DNA from: Vulcanimicrobiota bacterium
Lineage (GTDB): Bacteria > Vulcanimicrobiota > Vulcanimicrobiia > Vulcanimicrobiales > Vulcanimicrobiaceae
Direction: 5' to 3'
NCBI GenBank assembly: GCA_027307235.1
Contig: DAHUXH010000002.1
Location: forward strand, 1 to 64,000
DNA length: 64,000 nt
Each line of letters starts with the position of its first letter. Within the stretch, counting starts at the first letter, position 1. A program made the position numbers and the translations under genes. Under the pieces are notes generated by a model, which worked only from the letters and a program-made list of their open reading frames with translations, had not been told where the DNA came from and did no database searches. Below are positions 9,347-18,051 of this stretch, in pieces.

Positions 9347-11371
9347 TTAGTCCTTCACAAGCAGGGGTGCAGAATCCAGGGAGGCAGGCAGCCGGGGTAC
9401 GTCCGCCTCAGTTCGAAAACCACCGACCAAGACGAGCAGATCGCTCGCGCTACGCTCCACGTCTCTCGTCGCGCCGTCAACTTCGCTTGCCGCCGACGCA
9501 TTGGATGAAGCGATGTCGTGGATGCGATTAATCGCGGCGATGGCAGCGCGGATGGCAGAAAGCTGCTCCGACACAGCGTCGCTGACACTTTGTTGAACGG
9601 TCCGCATCGTTGAGATGGCGTCGCGAAGATTTGCCGTTCCAGCGTCTTGCCGCCCGATCGCCTCACTCGCGTTGGAGGCGGCAACGCTCATGCGCGTCGC
9701 CGACTCCGTCATATTCTTTGTCGATGCGGTTTGCTCTATGGTCGCGCGCGAGATGTGTTCAATGAGTTCGCTCGAACGCGCAATCGCCTCAGCGGACCGC
9801 TGCATCGCCTGCGTCGCGTCATCGGCGGCCTGAAGCGTTGCCGCCGAACGTTCGGCACCGCTGCGCGCTTCCTGCACGGTCTGGGTCGTGCGTTGTTGGA
9901 CTTCGGTGATCAGCGTGCCGATCTCGCGCGTCGATCGCGCCGACCCTTCAGCCAACTTGCGAATTTCATCGGCAACGACGGCGAAGCCGCGACCGTTTTC
10001 ACCCGCGCGGGCCGCTTCAATCGCCGCATTGAGCGCGAGGAGATTCGTCTGATCCGCGATCGAATCGATCGTCTCGACGATCAATCCAATTCTCTGCCCC
10101 ATCTCTCCCAGCAGTGCGACGGATTCACTGACGGAACGCAGGATGTTCGCTGCTCCGCGCGAGGCATCGGCCAAATGGACGACGGCTTCGACGCCGATTT
10201 TGCTGTTGTCGGTCGCGACCCGGCCGCTCTCTGCCGCCTCTTGTGCCGCCGACGCAACCTCGACGATGGACCGATCGATTTCCTGAAACGCTGCAACCGT
10301 TCCATCGACGTCGCTCGAAAGTTGCGCAACGTTTCTTCCGACGATCGTCAGCGCATCGACCAGATCTCGCGTGGTCGTGGCCGCATGATCGACCGACTTC
10401 TCGAGGCCGCCTTGGTTCTCGTTGACGCGTTGGACGCTTGTCGAAATTTGTTCTGCGGCGACTCGCGCATCAGCGATCGTGCGATCTTGGTCGATAAGCC
10501 CCGAATCGAGCCGCCGGTACGATCCGACGAGACGCTCCGAGGCGGAGCCGAGCGACTGCGACGCGCCGCGCGTATCTTCCACGATGCGCTGAAGATTCGC
10601 GACGAATGCATTGAAGCCGGTCGCAAGCTCCCCCAGGCTATCGTGCGTTTCAATCGCGATGCGCACGCTCAAGTCGGCTTCTCCGGCGCCCAATTCTTGG
10701 AGACGCACGGCAACGGCGCGAATCGGTCCATTGACCGCGCGAACCGTGACCAGCGCGATGATGATGGCGGCAAGAACGCTGATGACCGTGATAACGATTG
10801 TCGTCACCGTCGCGACCTGGGCGTTTGAGAGGAGGGCGCCCGAGGCTTGCGTGATGCGCGACTCTTCTTCTTGGCTCACCGCAGCAAGCGCGGTAGCCAT
10901 CTGGTCGTAGAGTGAGTTCTCATCGGAGACGACGCTCATAACCGCATCGCGTTTTCCCGAGCGTACCGCCTGCTGCATCTCGGGGGTCTTCGCTTCCAGC
11001 AGCGCCTCATACGTGAGGACCTGCTCCCACAGCGCACGCAACTGCTTATCGGAAATCTTGAGCAGCGCGTCGGAGGCGGCACCGAAGCGGGTGATGGCAT
11101 CGTTCGTCGCCGCGAGTTCTTTCTTGTCGCCAGTGGTGCCGTACGCGATTTGGGTCGCTCGAATTTCGACCGCCGCGCGGGCAGCCTGCGTCACGTACCG
11201 ATAGGTCGGGAAGGACTGTTGCGCGATTGCCGTCGTCGCGCGCTCGGTCATTGTGAACTGAAAAATCGATATGGCCGCGGCAGCGGTCAGGAGAACGACC
11301 AGAGCCCCGAGTCCAATACGCAGGCGGTTGTCCAGAGAAAGCGCTCTGAAAAAACTAGAAAACACAAACAT
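9347..11371 (-). CDS. Methyl-accepting chemotaxis protein
   Basis: 674 residues: TM1 (about 18-38), a four-helix-bundle-like sensor outside the membrane (about 40-185), TM2 (about 187-211), a HAMP domain (about 212-265) and a long cytoplasmic coiled coil. The coiled coil has the conserved hairpin tip [18 protein letters not shown] that binds CheA/CheW. The C-terminus lacks a CheR-binding NWETF pentapeptide. It opens the operon with the TonB-like protein and receptor, suggesting the receptor's ligand may be sensed here. Upstream are a promoter-like element (TTGCTT-16-TAGGAT, 11446-11473) and a (CA)10 repeat. Confidence 0.9.
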   Translation of the reverse strand: MFVFSSFFRALSLDNRLRIGLGALVVLLTAAAAISIFQFTMTERATTAIAQQSFPTYRYVTQAARAAVEIRATQIAYGTTGDKKELAATNDAITRFGAASDALLKISDKQLRALWEQVLTYEALLEAKTPEMQQAVRSGKRDAVMSVVSDENSLYDQMATALAAVSQEEESRITQASGALLSNAQVATVTTIVITVISVLAAIIIALVTVRAVNGPIRAVAVRLQELGAGEADLSVRIAIETHDSLGELATGFNAFVANLQRIVEDTRGASQSLGSASERLVGSYRRLDSGLIDQDRTIADARVAAEQISTSVQRVNENQGGLEKSVDHAATTTRDLVDALTIVGRNVAQLSSDVDGTVAAFQEIDRSIVEVASAAQEAAESGRVATDNSKIGVEAVVHLADASRGAANILRSVSESVALLGEMGQRIGLIVETIDSIADQTNLLALNAAIEAARAGENGRGFAVVADEIRKLAEGSARSTREIGTLITEVQQRTTQTVQEARSGAERSAATLQAADDATQAMQRSAEAIARSSELIEHISRATIEQTASTKNMTESATRMSVAASNASEAIGRQDAGTANLRDAISTMRTVQQSVSDAVSEQLSAIRAAIAAINRIHDIASSNASAASEVDGATRDVERSASDLLVLVGGFRTEADVPRLPASLDSAPLLVKD

Positions 11372-11398
11372 TCTCTAAGGCATGAAAGACATCAGCCC

Positions 11399-11418
11399 CA
11401 CACACACACACACACACA
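11399..11418. repeat. (CA)10 dinucleotide microsatellite
   Basis: Ten perfect CA units (GT on the coding strand of the chemoreceptor) begin 28 bases upstream of the chemoreceptor ATG. They lie downstream of its predicted promoter, hence in the 5' leader of the operon. Confidence 0.95.
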
Positions 11419-11445
11419 ATGAGCGCTCGGTCGGCAGCCTTGCCC

Positions 11446-11473
11446 ATCCTACCAGCTTTGACCTAGAAAGCAA
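11446..11473 (-). promoter_or_regulatory. Putative promoter of chemoreceptor operon
   Basis: Minus strand TTGCTT (11473-11468), 16-base spacer, TAGGAT (11451-11446). The predicted start near 11439 places the (GT)10 run inside the untranslated leader. Confidence 0.4.
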
Positions 11474-11517
11474 CGTCCGGCTCGGTAAAATATAGGTAAC
11501 GTAGCGGCCCGAAAGGC

Positions 11518-12054
11518 TCAGGATCGTTTCGACAACGCCTTCTCCGCGTTGGCCATGGCCATCCCGACGGCGGGATTGAAACCTTGCCACGTCGCGCGCA
11601 CGTCGCCTTGGGGATCGACGACCACCATCGTCGGGAACCCCTCGATTTGAAAGATGCCGCTGGAAGACGCGCTCGGATCGAGCGCAACGTTCGCGAGGCG
11701 GTAGCGCTTGGCAAAGGCCTCGCTAACGACGCGCGGCTCGCCGACGTCAACCGGCACGACCTCGATCTCGGGGTGCGCGCGAGCGTAGCTCTCCACCAAG
11801 GGCAGCGACGCGCGGCACGGCGTACACCACGATGCGTAGAAATCAAGAAACACGACGCGACCGCGCGCACCGGCCAGCGCGAAGGTTCCGCCGTCGAGAC
11901 GCGGATACGACACACGTGGCGCGGGCTGCGCGTGCGCCGCTTCCAACAGACGCGGTGCGACGAAGATGCGATAGGCGACGAACACGATGACGAGGAGCGC
12001 GAGCGCGTCGAGGACGCGCCCGAAACTCACAGCGCGTTTCTTCTCCGGCGGCAC
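11518..12054 (-). CDS. TlpA-like membrane-anchored thiol-disulfide oxidoreductase
   Basis: 178 residues from GTG 12054: a short basic N-terminus, one TM helix (about 14-33), then a thioredoxin-fold domain facing the periplasm. The redox motif is WCTPC (Cys77, Cys80) in LDFYASWCTPC, and the cis-Pro segment is EGFPTMVVVDPQG. TlpA/ResA proteins reduce periplasmic disulfides, for instance during cytochrome c maturation. A TTG at 12072 that overlaps the thiolase stop is an alternative start. It follows the thiolase gene closely, so it may ride on the same transcript. Confidence 0.82.
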   Translation of the reverse strand: MPPEKKRAVSFGRVLDALALLVIVFVAYRIFVAPRLLEAAHAQPAPRVSYPRLDGGTFALAGARGRVVFLDFYASWCTPCRASLPLVESYARAHPEIEVVPVDVGEPRVVSEAFAKRYRLANVALDPSASSSGIFQIEGFPTMVVVDPQGDVRATWQGFNPAVGMAMANAEKALSKRS

Positions 12055-12068
12055 CGCATTTATCTCAC

Positions 12069-13292
12069 TCAAGCGGCGAAGACCGCCGCGATGCCCTGGC
12101 CGCCGCCGATGCAGGCCGAGGCGACGCCGTATCCGCCGCCGCGAACCTTCAGATCGTGCAAAAGTGTCACCGCGAGACGCGCGCCTGACGCTCCGAGCGG
12201 ATGTCCAAGCGAGATCGCGCCGCCGTGCGGATTGAGGCGCAGCCCCTGTCCCGAACCGTTCGCTGACGCAGTGCTGCTCATCGCACGCAGACACGCGAGC
12301 ACCTGCGGCGCGAAGGCTTCGTTGATCTCCATGACCGCGAGGTCTTTCTCGGTCAAGTTCGCGCGCTGCAGCGCCTTGGGAATCGCCACCGCCGGACCGA
12401 TGCCCATGATATCGGGATCGACGCCGACCACGCTGCTGCTGATAAGCCGGCCGATCCACGAGATTCCATCGGCCTTGGCCTGCTTCACGGTCGTCAGCAC
12501 CACGGCGGCGGCGCCGTCGGTGATGCCGCTCGCGTTGCCCGGTGTGATCACGCCGTCCTTGGTGAAGCGCGCGGGCAGTTGCGCGAGCCGCTCCATCGAG
12601 AGACCGGCGCGCGGGCCTTCATCCTTGTCGACGACAGCGGTCGTGCCTTTGGGACCGGGAACGTTGACGGGCACGATCTCCTCGCTGAAAAATCCATTCT
12701 GCTGCGCTTCGAGCGCGTGCGTTTGGCTGGCAAGCGCGAACTCGTCGCACGCCTCGCGCTTGACCTCGTACTTTTTGGCGAGGTTCTCGGCGGTAATCGC
12801 CATCGGCAGACCGTTGTACGAGTCGGTCAGCGCTTCCCAAAGCGTGTCTTCGAATTTGACGTTGGCGCCGAGCGCGAAGCCCTTGCGCGCGCCGCGCACC
12901 ACGTGCGGGGCTTGGCTCATCGACTCGGAACCGCCCGCGAGCGCGTAGGTCGTCTCTCCGAGCCGCAGCGAGTTGGCGGCGGTGAGGATCGCTTGCAATC
13001 CGCTCCCGCACAGCCGGTTGAGCGCGAGCGCCGGCACGTCGATCGGCAGACCGACGCGCAGACCCGTGTGGCGCGCGAGATAGATCGCGTCGGCGCTGGT
13101 CTGCATCACGTTGCCGAAGACGAGGTCGTCGATGCGGTCTTTCGGGACGCCGCTCTTGGCGATGGCCGCTTCTGAGGCGGCGACGGCGAGGTCGGTGGCG
13201 GTCAAGGCGCTCAGGGTGCCGCCGAAGTTGCCGAACGGCGTGCGGGCTCCGGCTACGATCACAATGTCGTTGTCTGAAATCGGATGAGTCAT
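12069..13292 (-). CDS. Acetyl-CoA acetyltransferase (thiolase)
   Basis: 407 residues. The nucleophilic Cys95 lies in ALNRLCGSGLQA; the other catalytic residues are in NPHGGAISLGHPLGASGAR (His) and CIGGGQG (Cys), with NEAFAPQ also present. It condenses two acetyl-CoA or cleaves 3-ketoacyl-CoA; the sequence does not settle the direction. It supplies the step after the hydroxyacyl-CoA dehydrogenase encoded at 4.6 kb. It is divergent from the CRP-type regulator, with a large inverted repeat between them. Confidence 0.93.
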   Translation of the reverse strand: MTHPISDNDIVIVAGARTPFGNFGGTLSALTATDLAVAASEAAIAKSGVPKDRIDDLVFGNVMQTSADAIYLARHTGLRVGLPIDVPALALNRLCGSGLQAILTAANSLRLGETTYALAGGSESMSQAPHVVRGARKGFALGANVKFEDTLWEALTDSYNGLPMAITAENLAKKYEVKREACDEFALASQTHALEAQQNGFFSEEIVPVNVPGPKGTTAVVDKDEGPRAGLSMERLAQLPARFTKDGVITPGNASGITDGAAAVVLTTVKQAKADGISWIGRLISSSVVGVDPDIMGIGPAVAIPKALQRANLTEKDLAVMEINEAFAPQVLACLRAMSSTASANGSGQGLRLNPHGGAISLGHPLGASGARLAVTLLHDLKVRGGGYGVASACIGGGQGIAAVFAA

Positions 13293-13327
13293 GGGGCCCG
13301 GTGTTTCCGCGCGTGCCGAGGGTTTTC

Positions 13328-13391
13328 CGGCAGGACCCGCATGGGCATGAGCACTAATTAGCGCCGGTCATGCCCATGAACCGTCCTGCCG
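13328..13391. repeat. Long interrupted inverted repeat covering the regulator start codon
   Basis: The arms are CGGCAGGAC (13328-13336) plus CATGGGCATGA (13340-13350) on the left, and TCATGCCCATG (13368-13378) plus GTCCTGCCG (13383-13391) on the right, with a 17-base centre. Both 9- and 11-base blocks are perfectly complementary, separated by 3 and 4 unpaired bases. The right arm contains the ATG of the CRP-type gene (13370). Confidence 0.85.
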
Positions 13392-14317
13392 CCATCACGC
13401 TCGATGCCCGGTCGCTCCCGGCTGCGACCAAGACCGACCAGATTCTCGAAGCCTTCGACAAGCTCACCGTCGGCGCGATCCTCGAAATCTCCGAGGAGAA
13501 CGAACCTCGGGCGCTGCGCAACGAGCTGATGCAGTTGCGCGCCGGAAAATTCTCGTGGGATTCGCGCAACCTCGGCACCGGCCGTTGGCTGATTCGCCTT
13601 GAGCGCATCGACGAGAACGCCGAAGGCGAAAAGTTCCTCGCGCACGTTCCGGCGTTCGCCGCCGCGAAGTCGACGACGGTCAAAGAACTCGGCGGCCAGA
13701 TGAGCGAGCGCTCCTACCGCGCCGGTGAGACGATCTACGATGAAGGCGAACTTTGGCCGTATCTCGGTGTGGTCAAGACCGGCAAGGTCATTCTCACCCT
13801 CCTCTCGCCCGACGGCAAGACCCATACCATCGGCGAACGCCTCACCCACGACACGCTCAACGAGAGCGGTGTCTTCGACAACGGCGGCGCCACCACGCGC
13901 GCCGAGGCGCTCACCGACGTCACCATCGTGACGCTGCCGAGCGAATCGGTGATGCATGCCTGCCGCAACGACGCAGAACTCGCGGTCGGCTTCCTGATCG
14001 CCTCGTCACAGGCGCGCCGCCGTTCGATCGACACGATCGCCGATTTGGCTTTCGCGCACGTGCTGCAGCGCGTCGCGAAGTTCTTGCTCGGCTACGCGCG
14101 CACATCGGTCGGTATGACCAAAGGCCTGCCGGGCGTCGAGAATCTCTCGCAAGCGCAGATCGCCGCCGCGGCCGGCACCGTGCGCGACATGGCAGCACGT
14201 GCGCTCCTGCGCTTGAAGAACGCCAACGCCGTCGAACTCGATCGCGGACGCGTGCGCGCCATCGACCGCGCGCGGCTCGAAGCCTTCGCCCACAACGTCC
14301 AAGCGCCGCCGGTTTAG
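13370..14317 (+). CDS. CRP/FNR-type regulator with N-terminal DUF2249-like domain
   Basis: 315 residues. Residues about 8-80 match the DUF2249/TusA-like pattern (LDARSLPAATKTDQILEAF; GAILEISEENEPRALRNEL; FSWDSR). Residues about 110-215 form a cyclic-nucleotide-binding-type beta roll (RAGETIYDEGELWPYLGVVKTG). The C-terminus is a winged helix (LSQAQIAAAAGTVRDMAARAL) typical of CRP/FNR DNA binding. No FNR-type Cys cluster is present, so it is not an iron-sulfur oxygen sensor. DUF2249 proteins are often linked to redox or nitrogen-oxide metabolism, which hints at the signal but does not prove it. It is divergent from the thiolase; ATG 13376 is a second possible start. Confidence 0.82.
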   Translation: MPMNRPAAITLDARSLPAATKTDQILEAFDKLTVGAILEISEENEPRALRNELMQLRAGKFSWDSRNLGTGRWLIRLERIDENAEGEKFLAHVPAFAAAKSTTVKELGGQMSERSYRAGETIYDEGELWPYLGVVKTGKVILTLLSPDGKTHTIGERLTHDTLNESGVFDNGGATTRAEALTDVTIVTLPSESVMHACRNDAELAVGFLIASSQARRRSIDTIADLAFAHVLQRVAKFLLGYARTSVGMTKGLPGVENLSQAQIAAAAGTVRDMAARALLRLKNANAVELDRGRVRAIDRARLEAFAHNVQAPPV

Positions 14318-15033
14318 AAGCCGTCCTCGAACAGCGCCGGTGAAGTGTCGGGCGCTTGCGGTTCGAGCAGTGACGGGTCGTCGTTCTTGACGGAGTTGAC
14401 GCGCGTGGATACGCGTGTCAACTCCAGTGCATCCACGTCGAAGGCGTTCAACAGTCGGCCGATGCGTGGCGACGGGATGTCGCCGGGTGTCAGCCAAATG
14501 TCCACGGCTTCGTCGTCGACGATCGCCGGCATGCGATCGTGAACGCGCGCGAGCGACGCGCGCGCCGGAACGGTGATGATCGTGCAGGTCCGCAGCGGCT
14601 CGCCGCCTTCCTGCGGATACCACACGTCCCACAGGCCCGCGAATGCAAACGGCGCGCGGTCATGTGCGTGAATGTGATACGGCAGACGTCCGCGGCCGTG
14701 CGACGGGCCGCTCCATTCATAAAATCCATCGGCGAAGATCACACAACGCCGGTTGGTTTCGACCGCATCGCGAAACGCCGGCCGCTCACCGATGCTTTCC
14801 ACACGTGCGTTGATCAGTCGCGCGCCGGCGCGCGCATCGCCCGGTCCGCGTGACCACGCCGGAACGAGGCCCCAGCGCAGATGCACGGCGCGCGGAATCG
14901 AGGAGGTCGTGACCGCCAGCACGTCCTGCGTCGGCGCGATGTTGTAGTGCGCGCCCTCATGCTCGGGAAAAATAAAACGCGCGTAGCGCGATGCCAGCCG
15001 CCGCGTATCCGAAAGCGAAAAACGCCCGCACAT
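14314..15033 (-). CDS. SRAP family DNA-protein crosslink/abasic-site protein (YedK/HMCES)
   Basis: 239 residues. The initiator Met is followed by catalytic Cys2 (MCGRFSLS), which bonds covalently to abasic sites in single-stranded DNA. Other SRAP landmarks: YNIAPTQD, WGLVPAW, NARVESIGERPAFRD, the active-site Glu in FADGFYEW, and the His in VHDRMPAIV. The family shields abasic sites during replication. Its start overlaps the stop of the DUF2079 gene (TGATG), and its end overlaps the convergent regulator by 3 bases. Confidence 0.9.
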   Translation of the reverse strand: MCGRFSLSDTRRLASRYARFIFPEHEGAHYNIAPTQDVLAVTTSSIPRAVHLRWGLVPAWSRGPGDARAGARLINARVESIGERPAFRDAVETNRRCVIFADGFYEWSGPSHGRGRLPYHIHAHDRAPFAFAGLWDVWYPQEGGEPLRTCTIITVPARASLARVHDRMPAIVDDEAVDIWLTPGDIPSPRIGRLLNAFDVDALELTRVSTRVNSVKNDDPSLLEPQAPDTSPALFEDGF

Positions 15034-16409
15034 CAGCGCTCTCGGCTGTACGCCGCGACCGCGCCGAAACGACAGATTTCTTTGAATTGTCCGCGCGCGA
15101 GCGCTTGGGCGAGCTGCGGCCGGATGGTCTGCTGATACTCCACGTTCGGATAGTCGTCGGCAAAGACGGCGTACTGCACGCCGTCGAGCGTATTGGTCGT
15201 CGCTCTCGGCCAGCGGATTGAATTAGCCGCGTACCATTCACCCTGCATCGAGACGCTCGCCGAGGCGGGAACGCACGCAAGCGCGCGGCGCGCCGATGCG
15301 AGATCGTGGTATGACGGCGGCAAGTAATGTCCCAGATGCATGGGATCGGCGAACAACAAGAAACCGATCGAGAGCGCGATCGCGCTCGTCACCCACCGCT
15401 GCGCGGACCGCTGACCGCGCGTGCGCTGCACCGCGATCGCCGCAGCGGTGACGGCGACAAAGATCGACGGCAGCCACAGCGCCGTGTAATGCATCCCCAT
15501 GCGCCAGACGTTGGCCGAATTCGCAAGCAGCACGATGGCAAGACCCGGCAGCGCGAGCAGCCACCACCGCGTGCGCAGCGGCAGAAACGCGAGCGGCACA
15601 AAAATTTCCAGAAGATATGTTAATCGTCCCGGGGTTGCGATGGCTCGCGTCACCTCGACGGGGTGCAGCACGCACGCGACGGCGAGCGCGAGCGGTCCGC
15701 CGGCAAACGCATACTGATAAAAGTGCGACGGCGCCCACCCGCCGAGCGCAGGTGCAATCAACAGAAAATACGCCGCGAGCACGGCAGCCGATCCGGCGAA
15801 CGTACACAGTGCCGCAATCGTTCGTTCGCGGTTCGTGCGCGCGTAGAGCACCACGGCAACCACCGCAAAGAGCGCGAGTTCGAGCGCCACGTCCTCGCGC
15901 AACCCGAGAGCAAACAGCGTGAACACCGCATACCATCCCCAGCGGCGGCGATCAGCCGCGAGCAGCACCAGCATCGCGGCGAGCGGAAAGAGCGTCAACT
16001 CGCGAAACTCGCCGAACGCGAGTGCCGGAACCGACGGGAACGCCAGCATGAGCAAGCTCAGGCGCGTCGCGAGCGGCCGTCCCGCGTGCGGTTCGACCAG
16101 CAGAAAGAAAACGGCCACGCTGCCCAACACCGCGACGATTTCGACGATTTGCAGCGACAGCGCGCTATGCGTCAACGCTACGATCGGATAGAGCAATCCG
16201 AGCGACGGCGAGAAATGAAACCGCAGGTGCGACCCGCGTTCCAATTCGTCGTGCCAGCCGCCCGGCGTGTTGAAGATCAGTTGCGCGAAGGTGCCGGTGT
16301 CGGCACCGTACGTCCATCCGTGCGCGCGGATCAGCGCCAGGGCCACGAGGAACGCTGCGGCTGCGGAGATCGCGACGGCGAGGGGAACGGGCAGGCGCGT
16401 CGCCGCCAC
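15033..16409 (-). CDS. DUF2079 polytopic membrane protein
   Basis: 458 residues with about ten or more hydrophobic segments. The N-terminal part has the DUF2079 pattern: YGADTGTFAQLIFNT, LRFHFSPSLGLLYPIVAL, SLQIVEIVAVLGS, FGEFRELTLFPLAAMLVLLA. DUF2079 proteins resemble GT-C glycosyltransferases, so a lipid-linked sugar transferase role is possible but unproven. It ends in a soluble C-terminal stretch. It lies between the coiled-coil gene (10 bases) and SRAP (1-base overlap), forming a long minus-strand run from rsmD to SRAP. Confidence 0.8.
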   Translation of the reverse strand: MAATRLPVPLAVAISAAAAFLVALALIRAHGWTYGADTGTFAQLIFNTPGGWHDELERGSHLRFHFSPSLGLLYPIVALTHSALSLQIVEIVAVLGSVAVFFLLVEPHAGRPLATRLSLLMLAFPSVPALAFGEFRELTLFPLAAMLVLLAADRRRWGWYAVFTLFALGLREDVALELALFAVVAVVLYARTNRERTIAALCTFAGSAAVLAAYFLLIAPALGGWAPSHFYQYAFAGGPLALAVACVLHPVEVTRAIATPGRLTYLLEIFVPLAFLPLRTRWWLLALPGLAIVLLANSANVWRMGMHYTALWLPSIFVAVTAAAIAVQRTRGQRSAQRWVTSAIALSIGFLLFADPMHLGHYLPPSYHDLASARRALACVPASASVSMQGEWYAANSIRWPRATTNTLDGVQYAVFADDYPNVEYQQTIRPQLAQALARGQFKEICRFGAVAAYSRER

Positions 16410-16419
16410 CGGCGCTACG

Positions 16420-16977
16420 CTACACCTCTACCGATTCCAGCGCTGCTGTATCGCTGGAGGCATGATCGAAGGCGGCGCGCTTGCTCTTGGCGGCGGCATC
16501 GGCAAGCGGCGATCCCTGCGCGGCCGTGGGCGTCCCGGGCTTGGAGACCAACGCTTCGCGGCCCTTGCGCACGGATGCGACCGCCGCGCCGAGCCGAGCT
16601 TCCATCTCACCAAGCACCTGTGCCGCGTAGGTGTCGGCCCCTTCGCGAATCTTGCGCGCGCGCTCTTCGGCTTCACGCAGCACGACCTCGGCGGTCGTGC
16701 GCGCGCGCTGCACGATCTCGTGTTCGTCCACCAATATCTCGTGTTTGGTTGAAGCTTCATCGACGATCGCTTGCGCTTTCTCTTGCGCCGCGCGGATGAC
16801 GCGTTCTTGGCCCTGAGCGATGATCTTCGCTCGCCCCACCTCTTCGGGGAGCGTCGAGCGCACTTTTTCGATCATCTCGACCATGCGCTCTTCCGAGAGA
16901 ATACGGTACCCAGCGGGCAACCACGTGCCTTCACGAACGTAGGCTTCGAGTTTGTCCAGAACGCGATACACCGACAT
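16420..16977 (-). CDS. Coiled-coil protein of the rsmD-coaD operon (F0 subunit b / DivIVA-like)
   Basis: 185 residues, predicted soluble and mostly helical. After MSVYRVLDKLEAYVREG comes a long charged heptad-rich region (about 35-145: EKVRSTLPEEVGRAKIIAQG, REAEERARKIREGADTYAAQ), then a flexible Ala/Ser/Lys tail. Proteins of this type are often annotated as ATP synthase subunit b-like, but there is no membrane helix and no ATP synthase gene nearby. The start is 11 bases after coaD ends. The function is unknown; a cell-division or scaffold role is only a guess. Confidence 0.6.
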   Translation of the reverse strand: MSVYRVLDKLEAYVREGTWLPAGYRILSEERMVEMIEKVRSTLPEEVGRAKIIAQGQERVIRAAQEKAQAIVDEASTKHEILVDEHEIVQRARTTAEVVLREAEERARKIREGADTYAAQVLGEMEARLGAAVASVRKGREALVSKPGTPTAAQGSPLADAAAKSKRAAFDHASSDTAALESVEV

Positions 16978-16988
16978 GGCAACCTCCG

Positions 16989-17507
16989 TTATGAGAGTGC
17001 GCGAATCGTCGCGCGCTTGGTGGTCATGACGCGCAACACCGGTTCGGGAACCAGCGTCGCGACGTCGCCTCCGAGAAAAAACACTTCTTTGACGATACTC
17101 GAACTGACGAACGAGTACCGCTGATCGGACATCAGGAACATCGTGTCCACGTCGGACAGCGACCGGTTCATGAGCGCGGTCGACATCTCGCTTTCAAAAT
17201 CCGAGACCACGCGCAGCCCCTTGACGATGACGTCGGCCTTCTGCTCTTTCACGAAGTCGGCCAGCAGACCGCGAAAATGCAGAACGCGCACGTTGTGGAT
17301 GTGCGCGACGCAGGCGCGCAGCATCTCTTCGCGCTCTTCGAGCGAGAACATGGGATTGCGTTTTTGCGGGTTGACGACGACCGCGACGATCAACTCGCCG
17401 AAGCAGCGCGCCGCGCGCTCGATGACGTCGAGGTGGCCGTAGGTCGGCGGATCGAACGATCCAGGATAGACCGCCCGAGTGCTACGCAAAAGGACGCCGT
17501 CAGTCAC
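16989..17507 (-). CDS. coaD: Phosphopantetheine adenylyltransferase
   Basis: 172 residues. The nucleotidyltransferase motif AVYPGSFDPPTYGHLDVIERA carries the substrate-binding T/H-x-G-H element; the NPQKRNPMFSLEER and SSSIVKEVFFLGGDV segments match the CoaD family. It transfers AMP from ATP to 4'-phosphopantetheine, the penultimate step of CoA synthesis in the cytoplasm. Its start overlaps the rsmD stop by 4 bases. panE and panB elsewhere in this window serve the upstream pantothenate branch. Confidence 0.95.
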   Translation of the reverse strand: MTDGVLLRSTRAVYPGSFDPPTYGHLDVIERAARCFGELIVAVVVNPQKRNPMFSLEEREEMLRACVAHIHNVRVLHFRGLLADFVKEQKADVIVKGLRVVSDFESEMSTALMNRSLSDVDTMFLMSDQRYSFVSSSIVKEVFFLGGDVATLVPEPVLRVMTTKRATIRALS

Positions 17508-18049
17508 GTCTGCGGCGAAAAGAAAGCGAGCGCGACATCGCCGTACACTTCTTCGCGAACGGGGCGATACCCCGGTACGTCCGGGAGAATGCGCTTGGCC
17601 GCGTGTTCATAAATCACCACCGCGTCGGGTGCCAGCAGCGCGCGCTCGCGCAGCAGGCGGAACGCCTGCAGCGGCACGTCGTCGGCATACGGCGGGTCCA
17701 TATAGACGATGTCGAAGGGGCCTTCGACGCGGTAGAGCGCCCGATCGACCGGCGCGGCAACGACGCTCAGCGCGCCGCTCACGCCGAGGTCTCGCGCCGC
17801 TTCTTCGATCGCGGCGGCGGTGTCGCGGTGCCCCTCGACGCACACCACGCGGGCGGCGCCGCGCGAGACCGCCTCGAAGCCGATCGCGCCGGTTCCCGCG
17901 AACAGATCGAGCACGCTCGCGCCCTCGATCCTCGGCAAGAGGATCGAGAACAGCGATTCCTTGACGCGCCCGGGCGTGGGGCGCACGTTCATGCCTTTCG
18001 GTGACTTCAACTTCCGCCTGTTCAACTCTCCGCCGGTGATGCGCGGCAC
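17504..18049 (-). CDS. rsmD: 16S rRNA (guanine966-N2)-methyltransferase
   Basis: 181 residues. SAM-binding motif I VLDLFAGTGAIGFEAVSRGA, and catalytic motif IV YMDPPY (Asp118-Tyr121). The N-terminal RITGGELNRRKL and RPTPGRVKESLFSIL segments are typical of RsmD. It methylates G966 of 16S rRNA in the small subunit. It overlaps coaD by 4 bases, the common bacterial rsmD-coaD pair. Confidence 0.94.
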   Translation of the reverse strand: MPRITGGELNRRKLKSPKGMNVRPTPGRVKESLFSILLPRIEGASVLDLFAGTGAIGFEAVSRGAARVVCVEGHRDTAAAIEEAARDLGVSGALSVVAAPVDRALYRVEGPFDIVYMDPPYADDVPLQAFRLLRERALLAPDAVVIYEHAAKRILPDVPGYRPVREEVYGDVALAFFSPQT

Positions 18050-18051
18050 GA

